A stretch of DNA of 12,905 bases, taken from NCBI GenBank assembly GCA_964570105.1, contig CAZMWM010000052.1:1-12905 (forward strand). Direction: 5' to 3'. This DNA is from SIG673 sp964570105 (GTDB lineage: Bacteria; Bacillota; Clostridia; Oscillospirales; CAG-272). Each line of letters opens with the position of its first letter. Positions within the stretch are counted from its first letter, which is position 1. Below, one piece after another: positions 1 through 6,880 of the stretch. The position numbers and the translations under genes are program-made. The notes below the pieces were generated by a model, which did not search any database, was not told where the DNA came from, and saw only the letters and a program-made list of their open reading frames with translations.

Positions 1-5
1 GGGGA

Positions 6-512
6 TCAATCGAAGATGCCGGGAATAGGTCTAACGTATATGGCGCGGTCGGGTACGATCTCTGAGATAAACTCTTTGACTGCCGGCATAAGTTTGTCGC
101 CGTTTTCCGTGCTTACCACGTATATCTCCTGCGCAACGCCGGTCATAACGTCCTTGAGCGAGCCGTATCTTGTGCCGTTTTCGGCATCCACGACGTCAAG
201 ACCGATTATATCCGCTATGAATATCCTGTCCTCCTGCTCGGGAAGCTCTTCACGGCGAGCGTAGATGACGGCGTTTTTGAATTTTGATGCGTCCTCGAGC
301 GTATCTACGCCCTCAAGGCGGAGCATTATCGAGCCGTCTCCCATGACCGATGCCGAGAGCATTTTATGACCGACGTATTCCTCGCCCTGCAAAAAGCATA
401 GCGTTTGCAGTGACGTGAACACCTCCGCACTGTCGCACCAATGCTCGGCTCTCAATGCGCCCTTTACGCCGTGCGTGTTCCGTATCTTTCCGGCTTCCAA
501 ATATTCTTTCAT
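6..512 (-). CDS. rimM: Ribosome maturation factor RimM
   Basis: RimM binds ribosomal protein S19 and helps mature the 3' (head) domain of 16S rRNA in the 30S subunit; it is cytoplasmic. Counting from the chosen start, the protein has 168 residues, normal for the family. The N-terminal RimM domain opens with the family signature GKIRNTHGVKG (residues 8-18). A PRC-barrel domain follows, with IADIIGLDVVD (about 99-109), YGSLKDV (116-122) and LMPAVKEFI (141-149). The frame stays open upstream to an ATG at 608, but those 32 residues do not resemble RimM and a probable -10 element lies just before them. I therefore start at the ATG at 512, with an adjacent ATG at 515 as alternative. An AAAGG lies about 10 nt upstream of 515. 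The gene is divergent from the moxR unit. The usual upstream partners rpsP and khpA are not present; trmD, the usual downstream partner, would lie outside the window. Confidence 0.93.
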   Translation of the reverse strand: MKEYLEAGKIRNTHGVKGALRAEHWCDSAEVFTSLQTLCFLQGEEYVGHKMLSASVMGDGSIMLRLEGVDTLEDASKFKNAVIYARREELPEQEDRIFIADIIGLDVVDAENGTRYGSLKDVMTGVAQEIYVVSTENGDKLMPAVKEFISEIVPDRAIYVRPIPGIFD

Positions 513-608
513 CATTATGACCGTGCCTTTCGCGTAAGCGAGAGCTTCCTTTCCTTTATCCGCTGTCTTTTGTGGCACCGACCGCGTGCGGCAAGTGTCC
601 TTTTTCAT

Positions 609-617
609 ATTTTAGCA
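609..617 (-). promoter_or_regulatory. Possible extended -10 promoter for rimM
   Basis: On the minus strand the sequence reads TGC TAAAAT, an extended -10 element. No good -35 hexamer lies 16-18 nt upstream (best is ATAACT), so it would rely on the TG extension. It would start transcription near 602. That makes the ATG at 608 unusable on this transcript and supports the start near 512. Confidence 0.35.
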
Positions 618-677
618 CTAACGGGAGCAGAAGTTATTAAACAAATGTAAATATTTGAAAAAGCATTGTATTTGACC

Positions 678-706
678 TTTACAAAAACCGCGTTTTGCTA
701 TATAAT
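678..706 (+). promoter_or_regulatory. Sigma-A type promoter for the moxR-DUF58 unit
   Basis: TTTACA (678-683), a 17-nt spacer and a perfect TATAAT (701-706). The predicted transcript start near 713 leaves a leader of about 95 nt before moxR. Confidence 0.75.
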
Positions 707-713
707 TATTAAG

Positions 714-758
714 GTCTCGGACGAAAATTGTGTAGATTGCATAACCTCAGCCCGAGAC
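714..758 (+). repeat. Inverted repeat at the 5' end of the moxR transcript
   Basis: GTCTCGG (714-720) is matched by CCGAGAC (752-758) with a 31-nt loop. The left arm begins at or just after the predicted transcript start, so it could be a 5'-end hairpin or an operator dyad. The stem is only 7 bp and the loop is long, so it could be chance. Confidence 0.3.
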
Positions 759-809
759 GCTGTACGTTTAACAATTCTTTTATGCTTATGTGAAAGGCGG
801 AACGTGTCG

Positions 810-1775
810 ATGGCTAACAGTATATATCCGTTATATGAAAAGATCAAAGGAAATATCCAGAGGGTAATAGTCGGTAAGAGCGAGGTCATAGATCTTCTGC
901 TCATATCGCTCATGTGTCGTGGGCATATGCTGCTCGAGGACGTTCCCGGTACCGGAAAGACGTTGTTGGTAAAGTCGTTGGCGGCGTCTGTGGATTGCTC
1001 AAGTTCGCGTATACAGTTTACTCCCGATCTGCTTCCGTCGGATATCACGGGCATCAATTTCTTCAATATGAAGACCTCGGAATTTGAATTTGTGCGCGGA
1101 CCGATCTTTTCAAATCTGGTCATCGCTGACGAGATAAACCGCGCAACTCCGAAAACTCAGTCCGGACTTCTTGAATGTATGGAAGAGCTTCAGGCGACTG
1201 TTGACGGAAAGACTTACGTCCTTGCGCAACCGTTCATGGTCATCGCAACGCAAAATCCGATCGAGAACACGGGAGTATTTCCGCTTCCGGAAGCACAGCT
1301 TGACCGTTTCCTCGTAAAGACAGGAATGAAATACCCCTCTCACACCGAGGGGGTTAGCATACTTGAACGCTTTAACGTCGAAAGCCCTCTGCCGACGCTT
1401 TCAGCCGTTGCGACCGCGCAGGAGATAGCCGATGCTCAGAACGCGCTCCCGAAGATATTCGTGCATAAGGATATAATGGGATACATAGTTTCGATAGTGG
1501 AGGCGACGAGAAGCTTTGACGGAGTTGTGCTCGGCGTAAGTCCCCGAGGTGCGCAGGCGCTTATGAAGGTCGCCAAAGGCTACGCGGTCATAAATAACCG
1601 AGATTTCGTGATGCCGGACGATGTCAAGCGTGCCGCTATGCCGGTGCTTGCTCACAGGATAATGCTCACAAGCTCCGTGAGGATAAAGAAGAACGCCGCC
1701 GAGAACGTTATCAACGAGATACTTGAGAGCGTCCCCGTTCCGACCGAGTCGTCGCTCGGATGGTCCGGCAGGTAA
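810..1775 (+). CDS. MoxR-family AAA+ ATPase
   Basis: MoxR ATPases are hexameric AAA+ chaperone-like proteins, usually paired with DUF58/VWA proteins and thought to remodel or activate client complexes. From ATG 810 the protein has 321 residues, typical of the family. Visible motifs are Walker A EDVPGTGKT (43-51), Walker B LVIADEIN (103-110), sensor 1 ATQNP (146-150), the PEAQLDRF segment holding the arginine-finger region (160-167) and sensor 2 SPRG (244-247). The frame is open back to 666, but that stretch includes the promoter and does not look like coding sequence. GAAAGGCGG at 792-800 lies 9 nt before ATG 810; a GTG at 804 is a possible alternative start. It is the first gene of a three-gene unit; the DUF58 gene follows after 53 nt. 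The exact client is unknown. Confidence 0.95.
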   Translation: MANSIYPLYEKIKGNIQRVIVGKSEVIDLLLISLMCRGHMLLEDVPGTGKTLLVKSLAASVDCSSSRIQFTPDLLPSDITGINFFNMKTSEFEFVRGPIFSNLVIADEINRATPKTQSGLLECMEELQATVDGKTYVLAQPFMVIATQNPIENTGVFPLPEAQLDRFLVKTGMKYPSHTEGVSILERFNVESPLPTLSAVATAQEIADAQNALPKIFVHKDIMGYIVSIVEATRSFDGVVLGVSPRGAQALMKVAKGYAVINNRDFVMPDDVKRAAMPVLAHRIMLTSSVRIKKNAAENVINEILESVPVPTESSLGWSGR

Positions 1776-1828
1776 GTGCTCGGAATATCGCCTGACGTTA
1801 CGAATTACGCAGAAAAGGAAGCCTTCGC

Positions 1829-2998
1829 TTGAGCGGAGATGGGACCGCTGATATGAGAACGTATCGATATTTGATCTTGGCGGAGGAGACCGGCTCGCCA
1901 AGCTCCGGTGCATTTTCGGTCTTGAAGATCGCTTTGTCGGTCGCCGCAGTGCTTGCCATAGTGTATCTTATATACTATATCTTCCGTGATAAGCTCATAG
2001 AAAAGCTGACGTACGAGCGGTATTTTACCGAAAAAGGCTCGTTCGAGGGCGACGAGCTGACCATGACGGAGGTGCTTTGTAACAGGAGCTTTTTGCCGCT
2101 GTTCCGTATAAAGATCGAGTATTACATATATAACGAGCTTCAGTACGACGGTTATCCGCCGGATAAGGAGCACGCTATGCAGTATACGCTGAGCAGTTTC
2201 TTTATCATACTGCCGTTTATGCAGATAAAACGGCGTCACAGTATACGGTTGCTCAAAAGAGGATATTATACGCTTGATAACATAACTCTTCTGTACGCCA
2301 AGCGCGAGCGGAGCATACACGCCGGAGCTGAGGTGTATGTGTATCCGAGGCTTGTCGAGACCGAGGAGCTTCCGTTGCCGTCAAGCTCTATGCAGGGAGA
2401 TGCGTATTCGCGTCAATGGCTCGTGCGCGATCCTTTTTCCATCAGCGGCGTCAGGGAATACCGTTTCGGCGATCCGTTCAATACGGTGAATTTCAAGGCT
2501 ACCGCAAAGAGCAGTGCGCTCGGTATCAACGGTATAAGAGTGAACGAACGGGATCACTGCTCCAACCGAAATTTTATGATATATCTGAATTTTCAGACGG
2601 ACAGCGAAAGCCCTCTTCCGTTCAAGCAGTATGAGCGTCTTATGGAAAAGGGGCTGTCGTACGCCTCGGCGTTGCTTCGTGAAGCCTTTGATTTCGGATA
2701 CAGAGCCGGATTTGCCGCGAACTGTCCGCTAATTACCGGGGAAAATCATATCAGATTTCCGATGACCGAGGGCGCGGTAAATTACGAGGATATACTTATG
2801 CATATGGCAAAGGTCAGACCTGCCGAGGGAATATCCTTCTCTGCGCTCATCGGAAACGACGCGCTCGGCGGACTTTGCAACAGTGAGGTGTTCATACTCA
2901 CGACGTATATGAATGAGAGGATAGATCAGACGGTCGATACCTTGAACAAATTCGGGAACAGCGTAAGCGTGATAATGTTAGGAGAATTACGGGATTGA
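1829..2998 (+). CDS. DUF58 domain protein, membrane anchored
   Basis: DUF58 proteins accompany MoxR ATPases and carry a von Willebrand A-like fold. The protein has up to 389 residues. One hydrophobic segment lies at about 30-51, followed by a charged region. The DUF58 hallmark is at 204-229: SGVREYRFGDPFNTVNFKATAKS, cited here as SGVREYRFGD followed by NFKATAKS, matching the family pattern of G-R-Y-GD then W/F-x-TA-x-S. A soluble domain runs to the C-terminus. Two starts are possible. TTG 1829 has AAGGA 9 nt upstream. ATG 1853 (8 residues shorter) has only a weak GGGA. The stop overlaps the next start (TTGA at 2995-2998), so translation is probably coupled. Only one membrane segment is seen, so most of the protein should be soluble on one face of the membrane. 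Function beyond family membership is not known. Confidence 0.88.
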   Translation: MSGDGTADMRTYRYLILAEETGSPSSGAFSVLKIALSVAAVLAIVYLIYYIFRDKLIEKLTYERYFTEKGSFEGDELTMTEVLCNRSFLPLFRIKIEYYIYNELQYDGYPPDKEHAMQYTLSSFFIILPFMQIKRRHSIRLLKRGYYTLDNITLLYAKRERSIHAGAEVYVYPRLVETEELPLPSSSMQGDAYSRQWLVRDPFSISGVREYRFGDPFNTVNFKATAKSSALGINGIRVNERDHCSNRNFMIYLNFQTDSESPLPFKQYERLMEKGLSYASALLREAFDFGYRAGFAANCPLITGENHIRFPMTEGAVNYEDILMHMAKVRPAEGISFSALIGNDALGGLCNSEVFILTTYMNERIDQTVDTLNKFGNSVSVIMLGELRD

Positions 2999-3657
2999 GA
3001 TACGGTATTGATAAAAAACGCTTGGTCTACAGCGTCGCTTATCTTTCTTTTACCACGTCGCTCTTGCAGGTCGCCATATGGCTTCGGGAGCCTGCCGCCG
3101 CCTCCGAGACCGTGCGATATATACAGCAGCTCGTCTACGTCTCCGCCGCCTTGCTCGGAGCCAAGACGCTCTTTTCCTTGCGCAGATTGATACCGCGGAC
3201 GTTGAGAAGAGCCGTTGTTGAGCGGATATTCGAGGTGGCAAGAAGGGCTGTGTCTGCCGTCAGGGCGGTGTCGCGTCGCGTACTTCGCGTTTTGGGTATC
3301 GATACCGCGCGGTACAAAAAGCGCAAGGACGAGCACAGCTTCGTCTTTGATATCGAGGACGTGGGGCTTATAAAAAAGCTGAGATCGATAAAAGGCTCCG
3401 TGAGATACAAGGATATCGTGGAAAATTCGGAGCGCATCAGATTTATATACGTGAAGTATATGGTCAAGCGGATAAAGCAGGGATACAGGCATCAGCCCTC
3501 GCGCACGCCGGACGAAACGAAGGCGGAGCTGGGGCTTGAGAACGACGACGGCAGGTTGGTCGAGCTTTACAACGGAGCGCGGTATTCCGGCGGCTCAGTC
3601 GTGATCTCGGACGAGGATGTGAAGATGGCGGTGGGCTTGGTCTCGTCGGTCAAGTAG
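2995..3657 (+). CDS. Small membrane protein with DUF4129-like C-terminus
   Basis: A 220-residue protein starting at TTG 2995, overlapping the DUF58 stop by 3 nt and served by AGGAG at 2980-2984. Two hydrophobic segments lie at about 11-30 and 44-61, followed by a strongly basic, Arg-rich stretch (63-111). The last 60 residues resemble the DUF4129 tail found at the end of TgpA-type transglutaminase proteins: SRTPDET (169-175), ELYNGARYSGG (190-200) and the acidic ISDEDVK (204-210). In many bacteria the third gene of a MoxR-DUF58 operon is a large membrane transglutaminase ending in this domain. Here the catalytic Cys-His-Asp core is absent and only the membrane and tail portion remain. It may be a scaffold for the MoxR/DUF58 pair; that role is inferred. 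The DUF4129 assignment is by eye and moderate in certainty; the reading frame is well supported by coupling. Confidence 0.72.
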   Translation: MRYGIDKKRLVYSVAYLSFTTSLLQVAIWLREPAAASETVRYIQQLVYVSAALLGAKTLFSLRRLIPRTLRRAVVERIFEVARRAVSAVRAVSRRVLRVLGIDTARYKKRKDEHSFVFDIEDVGLIKKLRSIKGSVRYKDIVENSERIRFIYVKYMVKRIKQGYRHQPSRTPDETKAELGLENDDGRLVELYNGARYSGGSVVISDEDVKMAVGLVSSVK

Positions 3658-3762
3658 CCAAAGGTATGCTTTGCGGTCGCGCGGAGAAAGAAGTTACAAA
3701 AAAATCTGCGCGGAGCCTGCGATTTTGAGGCAATTTGCTAAGCGCTTTTTTAACTAAATGCC

Positions 3763-3791
3763 TTGATTTATTTCTCGGTATCTGTTATAAT
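3763..3791 (+). promoter_or_regulatory. Strong extended -10 promoter for the HPr-like gene
   Basis: TTGATT (3763-3768), a 17-nt spacer and TATAAT (3786-3791) preceded by TGT, i.e. an extended -10. Transcription should begin near 3798, giving a leader of about 50 nt. It shows that the HPr-like gene is transcribed apart from the DUF58 unit. The stretch 3658-3762 upstream holds no gene. It contains a direct repeat GCGCGGAG (3679-3686 and 3708-3715) and a palindrome AAGCGCTT followed by T's (3740-3751), with no convincing terminator. Confidence 0.8.
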
Positions 3792-3847
3792 TTATATTGA
3801 ATAAATACGGATCGTGTCAGAGCGGTCAAATTAAGGAGATAGCAATT

Positions 3848-4108
3848 ATGACGCGCAATGTTACTGTTACTAATGCACTCGGTCTCAATGCGACTAACGC
3901 GCCCCTTTTAGTCCAGAGAGCAAACGGCTTTAAGAGCACGATACTTTTGCAGACGGAGGACCGTCAGGTCAACGCAAAGAGCTTGCTGGGTGTTATTTCG
4001 CTGGGTGTAAAGAAGGGAACGGTAATTACCCTTACGGCGGAAGGCGCCGACGCACAGGATGCGCTTGACGCTGTATGCGGACTCGTAGAGAACGGCTTCG
4101 CTCAGTGA
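3848..4108 (+). CDS. HPr-family protein lacking the phospho-His (Crh-like)
   Basis: HPr is the phosphocarrier of the sugar phosphotransferase system and, when phosphorylated on Ser46 by HPr kinase, a co-regulator of CcpA. This 86-residue protein has the normal HPr length and fold pattern. The active-site loop, normally GLHARPA, reads GLNATNA (12-18): the phosphorylatable His is Asn14, the conserved Arg is Thr16 and the Pro is Asn17. The regulatory site is intact: VNAKSLLGVISLGV (41-54) with Ser45 equivalent to Ser46. That combination resembles Bacillus Crh, where the His is Gln, so a regulatory rather than phosphocarrier role is likely. Start ATG 3848 follows AAGGAG (3833-3838) by 9 nt. It has its own promoter and a terminator-like hairpin. 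The rapZ-yvcK-whiA neighbours often seen beside Crh-type genes are not here. Confidence 0.9.
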   Translation: MTRNVTVTNALGLNATNAPLLVQRANGFKSTILLQTEDRQVNAKSLLGVISLGVKKGTVITLTAEGADAQDALDAVCGLVENGFAQ

Positions 4109-4132
4109 GCCTGACATAATATGTATTTTCGT

Positions 4133-4171
4133 AAAGCAGGCAAAGGAGCGCTCAAGCCCTTGTCTGCTTTT
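4133..4171 (+). terminator. Terminator-like hairpin between the HPr gene and uvrC
   Basis: Left arm 4133-4146 (AAAGCAGGCAAAGG) pairs with 4157-4170 (CCCTTGTCTGCTTT) over 11 consecutive pairs including one G-U, then a mismatch and two more pairs, with a 10-nt loop. Only four T's follow directly (4168-4171), so termination may be partial. No clear promoter is seen between it and uvrC, so uvrC may depend on read-through. Confidence 0.6.
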
Positions 4172-4207
4172 GCGGTCTTATGATGCTTTTTTGAGAGGAG
4201 GAGTTGT

Positions 4208-6205
4208 ATGCTTGGAGCAGATACGGATATAATATCCGCACTCAGAGAAAAGGCGGCGGCTCTTCCGCTCACGCCCGGTGTGTATATAATGAAGGACAGC
4301 GTCGGCAAGGTTATATACGTCGGCAAATCCAAGGCACTCAAAAACCGCGTCAGCTCGTATTTTACCGACCTTGACGGGCATAATGTCAAAACGGCGAAGA
4401 TGGTATCCCGGGTGCGGAGCTTCGAATATATCCTGACCGATACGAATATGGAGGCGCTCGCGCTTGAAAATCGGCTTATAAAGCTGTATATGCCGAAATT
4501 CAACGTGAAGCTGAAGGACGGAAAGAATTATCCGTATATCCGGATATCGTTTGAGCGTGAATATCCGGACATAGCCTTTGTGCGCAGACGGTCGTCGTCC
4601 GTCTCCGATGCGTCGCGCTTCGGGCGCGCGAGGTATTTCGGACCGTACAGCAGTGCCAACGTCGCAAATTCGCTTATCGTGACCGCGAAAAGGTCGTTCG
4701 GGCTTGCAAGCTGCAGTCGCACCTTTCCGCGCGATATCGGGAAGGGCAGACCGTGTATATATAAACAACTCGGTCAGTGCTGTGCGCCGTGCGACGGGAG
4801 CGTTAGTGCCGATGAGTACAGAGAACGCTTCAGGGAAGCGGCGGCGTTGCTCAACGGCTCGTTCTCGGGTGTGAAGCGAACGCTTACCGAGCAGATGGAG
4901 AGGGCGGCTGAAGAGCTGAATTTCGAAGGGGCGGCGGTCTTTCGCGATCGCATCGCCGCGCTTGACGCTTGCAGGAGCAGACAGAAGATCGTCGGCGCTC
5001 CGGATGAAGAGAGAGACGTTATCGCATTCGACCGCGAGCTGGGCGTTACTTCGCTCTCCGTTTTTTTCATTCGCGAGGGAAGCGTGGTGGATACCTGTAA
5101 TCATATCTTCGGCGTAGACGTGCTTGCGGAGGACGGGGAGATAATCGCTTTTCTGTGCGAGATGTACCGTACAAGGCAATATATACCGGACGAGATATTG
5201 CTTGATAATACGGTCGATGAGGAGGATGTTGAAGAGCTTGAAGAGTTTTTGGGTGCGCTAAGACGCGAGGATGACGGCGATGGAAGTGCGCTCCCCGAGG
5301 GGGTATGCATCGAGAAGGATATATCATCCGAGAACGATGGGATACTTTCCTCGGAAACGGCAGGTCACGGCTCGGCTGATCTTGGGCATAAAAGAAGCAG
5401 TCTTGCCAAGGTCAGGGTGCGCATCCCGGAAAAGGGCGATGCGAAAAAGCTGTGCCGTATGGTCAGGGAAAACGCGACCGAGGCGGCGCGTCAATATGTG
5501 GATCACGAGAAAAAACAGGATGAAACAGCGATAAGACTCGCGCAGCTGCTCGGACTTGAGGTCGTCCCGTCGCTCATCGAGGTGTACGATATATCGAATT
5601 ACGGAGACGACGATATCACGGCAGGCAAGATATCCGTGAAGGACGGTCGCTTCCTCAAGAGCGCTTACAGGACTTACAAGATGAAGAGCGTGAAGGGGCA
5701 GGACGACTATGCTTCAATGGCTGAGGCTCTGCGCCGACGTCTGTCGCATACCGAGGATGAATACCCGGAGCTTATATTGCTCGACGGCGGTCGCGGACAC
5801 GTCTCGACGGTGAGGCGGCTCTTGGAACAGCTCGGCGTGGATATACCGGTATTCGGACTTGTGAAGGATGAATATCACAAGACGCGTGCTATCGCCGGGG
5901 AGCACGTGGATGAAGAGGTCAGCATTGCGAAGGAAACGGCTGTTTTTCGGTTTGTGTACCGTCTCCAAGAAGAGGTGCACCGCTTTACTGTCGGTAAAGT
6001 GAGAAACGCAAAACGCGGCTCTATGCGTCATTCCGTGCTTACGGACATTCCGGGTATAGGTAAGGTCAAGGCTTGTGCTATAACAGCACATTTTCGTACT
6101 TTGACAGCAATAAAAGCTGCGGATATTGACGAGCTTATGACCGTTAAAGGGGTGACACGCGCAAATGCTGTCAGCATAATCGAATTTTTTGACAAGCAAA
6201 AATAG
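4208..6205 (+). CDS. uvrC: Excinuclease ABC subunit C (UvrC)
   Basis: UvrC makes both incisions flanking a DNA lesion in nucleotide excision repair, acting on the UvrB-DNA complex. In order: GIY-YIG nuclease domain (about 19-105) with PGVYIMKD, VIYVGKSKALKNRV and the catalytic-Glu region ALENRLIK; four cysteines C169, C183, C191 and C195, spaced like the iron-sulfur ligands described for UvrC; the UVR domain that binds UvrB (about 223-253); the RNase H-like 5'-incision domain from about 455 (EVYDISNYGDDD, LILLDGGRGH, KDEYHKTRAI); and C-terminal helix-hairpin-helix motifs (612-662, DIPGIGKVKA, VKGVTRANA). It has 665 residues, longer than the usual roughly 600. Most of the excess is an acidic, low-complexity stretch at about 335-400 between the UVR and RNase H parts. 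AGGAGG at 4196-4201 lies 6 nt before the ATG. Confidence 0.97.
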   Translation: MLGADTDIISALREKAAALPLTPGVYIMKDSVGKVIYVGKSKALKNRVSSYFTDLDGHNVKTAKMVSRVRSFEYILTDTNMEALALENRLIKLYMPKFNVKLKDGKNYPYIRISFEREYPDIAFVRRRSSSVSDASRFGRARYFGPYSSANVANSLIVTAKRSFGLASCSRTFPRDIGKGRPCIYKQLGQCCAPCDGSVSADEYRERFREAAALLNGSFSGVKRTLTEQMERAAEELNFEGAAVFRDRIAALDACRSRQKIVGAPDEERDVIAFDRELGVTSLSVFFIREGSVVDTCNHIFGVDVLAEDGEIIAFLCEMYRTRQYIPDEILLDNTVDEEDVEELEEFLGALRREDDGDGSALPEGVCIEKDISSENDGILSSETAGHGSADLGHKRSSLAKVRVRIPEKGDAKKLCRMVRENATEAARQYVDHEKKQDETAIRLAQLLGLEVVPSLIEVYDISNYGDDDITAGKISVKDGRFLKSAYRTYKMKSVKGQDDYASMAEALRRRLSHTEDEYPELILLDGGRGHVSTVRRLLEQLGVDIPVFGLVKDEYHKTRAIAGEHVDEEVSIAKETAVFRFVYRLQEEVHRFTVGKVRNAKRGSMRHSVLTDIPGIGKVKACAITAHFRTLTAIKAADIDELMTVKGVTRANAVSIIEFFDKQK

Positions 6206-6272
6206 ACTATAAATGCGTTTGATATCGCAATAATTGCACCAAAAAGACAATTGATGTGTGACAAAACTGTGT

Positions 6273-6302
6273 AAAGGGGAAGCTTCGGCTTTGATACGAT
6301 AG
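6273..6302 (+). promoter_or_regulatory. Distant ribosome site with UUCG hairpin before rsmD
   Basis: The only Shine-Dalgarno-like run before rsmD is AAAGGGG (6273-6279), about 23 nt from ATG 6303, too far for normal use. Between them AAGC (6280-6283), TTCG (6284-6287) and GCTT (6288-6291) form a C(UUCG)G tetraloop hairpin. Folding it removes 12 nt and leaves a spacer of about 11 nt. An in-frame TAG at 6300-6302 rules out any earlier start. Confidence 0.4.
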
Positions 6303-6878
6303 ATGATGAGGATAATTACCGGGGCGGCGCGCGGCGTGCGTCTCTATACGCTTGAAGGAAATGAAACGCGACCTACCGGCGAGAAGGTAAAGGAAGCTGT
6401 TTTCAGTATGCTCCAATTTGAGATCGAGGGGCGCAGAGTGCTGGACATCTTTTCCGGAAGCGGTCAGCTTGCGCTCGAGGCACTCAGCCGCGGAGCGGAG
6501 AGTGCGGTCGCAGTGGATGCATCGAAGGATGCGGCGGCGATAATACGGAAAAATGCCGTCAAGACGGGTATGCTCCGTTCGATGAAGGTCGTGGTGAGCG
6601 ATTACAAGACCGCTTTGCGCGGACTTGAGGGGCAGAGCTTTCAGCTGATATTTGCCGATCCGCCTTATGCCGCAAGGCTCGTTGGGGATACGGTGGATAG
6701 AGTGCTTCGCCACGGTCTGCTTTCGGTGGGCGGTATCATGGTCTGCGAGAGCGATTCGCCCGAGCCGTACGTGCCGTGTGGAGTATCGGGGCTTGAGATC
6801 AGAAAGCACGTCAGATACGGCAGGACTTATATTACGGTCTATGAAAGGCTATCGGACGGATTTTCGGAGGAGGGATGA
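6303..6878 (+). CDS. rsmD: 16S rRNA (guanine966-N2)-methyltransferase RsmD
   Basis: RsmD methylates N2 of G966 of 16S rRNA in the assembling 30S subunit, using S-adenosylmethionine. The protein has 191 residues (190 if the second ATG at 6306 is used), normal for the family. It begins MRIITGAARG, followed by RPTGEKVKEAVFSML (23-37), a family signature. The SAM-binding motif is VLDIFSGSGQLALEALSRGA (46-65), and the catalytic motif IV is ADPPY (118-122), the D/N-PPY type of N2-guanine methyltransferases. The stop overlaps the ATGA at 6875 before coaD. rsmD followed by coaD is a common arrangement in Firmicutes and many other bacteria. The start is fixed by an in-frame stop immediately upstream; the ribosome-binding context is unusual. 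Confidence 0.95.
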   Translation: MMRIITGAARGVRLYTLEGNETRPTGEKVKEAVFSMLQFEIEGRRVLDIFSGSGQLALEALSRGAESAVAVDASKDAAAIIRKNAVKTGMLRSMKVVVSDYKTALRGLEGQSFQLIFADPPYAARLVGDTVDRVLRHGLLSVGGIMVCESDSPEPYVPCGVSGLEIRKHVRYGRTYITVYERLSDGFSEEG

Positions 6879-6880
6879 CT

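Noticed and set aside
513..608. N-terminal extension of rimM to an ATG at 608
   Set aside because: The extra 32 residues do not resemble RimM, the protein already has normal length from 512, and a probable -10 element lies immediately upstream of 608.
3735..3751. Possible CcpA (cre) site upstream of the HPr-like gene
   Set aside because: The core AAGCGCTT (3740-3747) is palindromic, but the TG is one base too far from the central CG and the CA of the right half is missing, so it does not fit the cre consensus.
3740..3751. Terminator after the DUF4129-like gene
   Set aside because: AAGCGCTT followed by T's lacks a real stem-loop; an 8-bp palindrome cannot form a hairpin with a proper loop. 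I could not find a convincing terminator for this unit.
4178..5179. 333-codon open frame antisense to uvrC, and similar long antisense frames opposite moxR, murQ and the hydrolase
   Set aside because: They lie opposite strongly conserved genes, show no recognisable domain and have no ribosome site; they follow from the codon bias of the coding strand.
6189..6213. Promoter for rsmD at the end of uvrC
   Set aside because: TTGACA (6189-6194) and TATAAA (6208-6213) look good individually but are separated by only 13 nt; at 15 nt only TAAATG is available.
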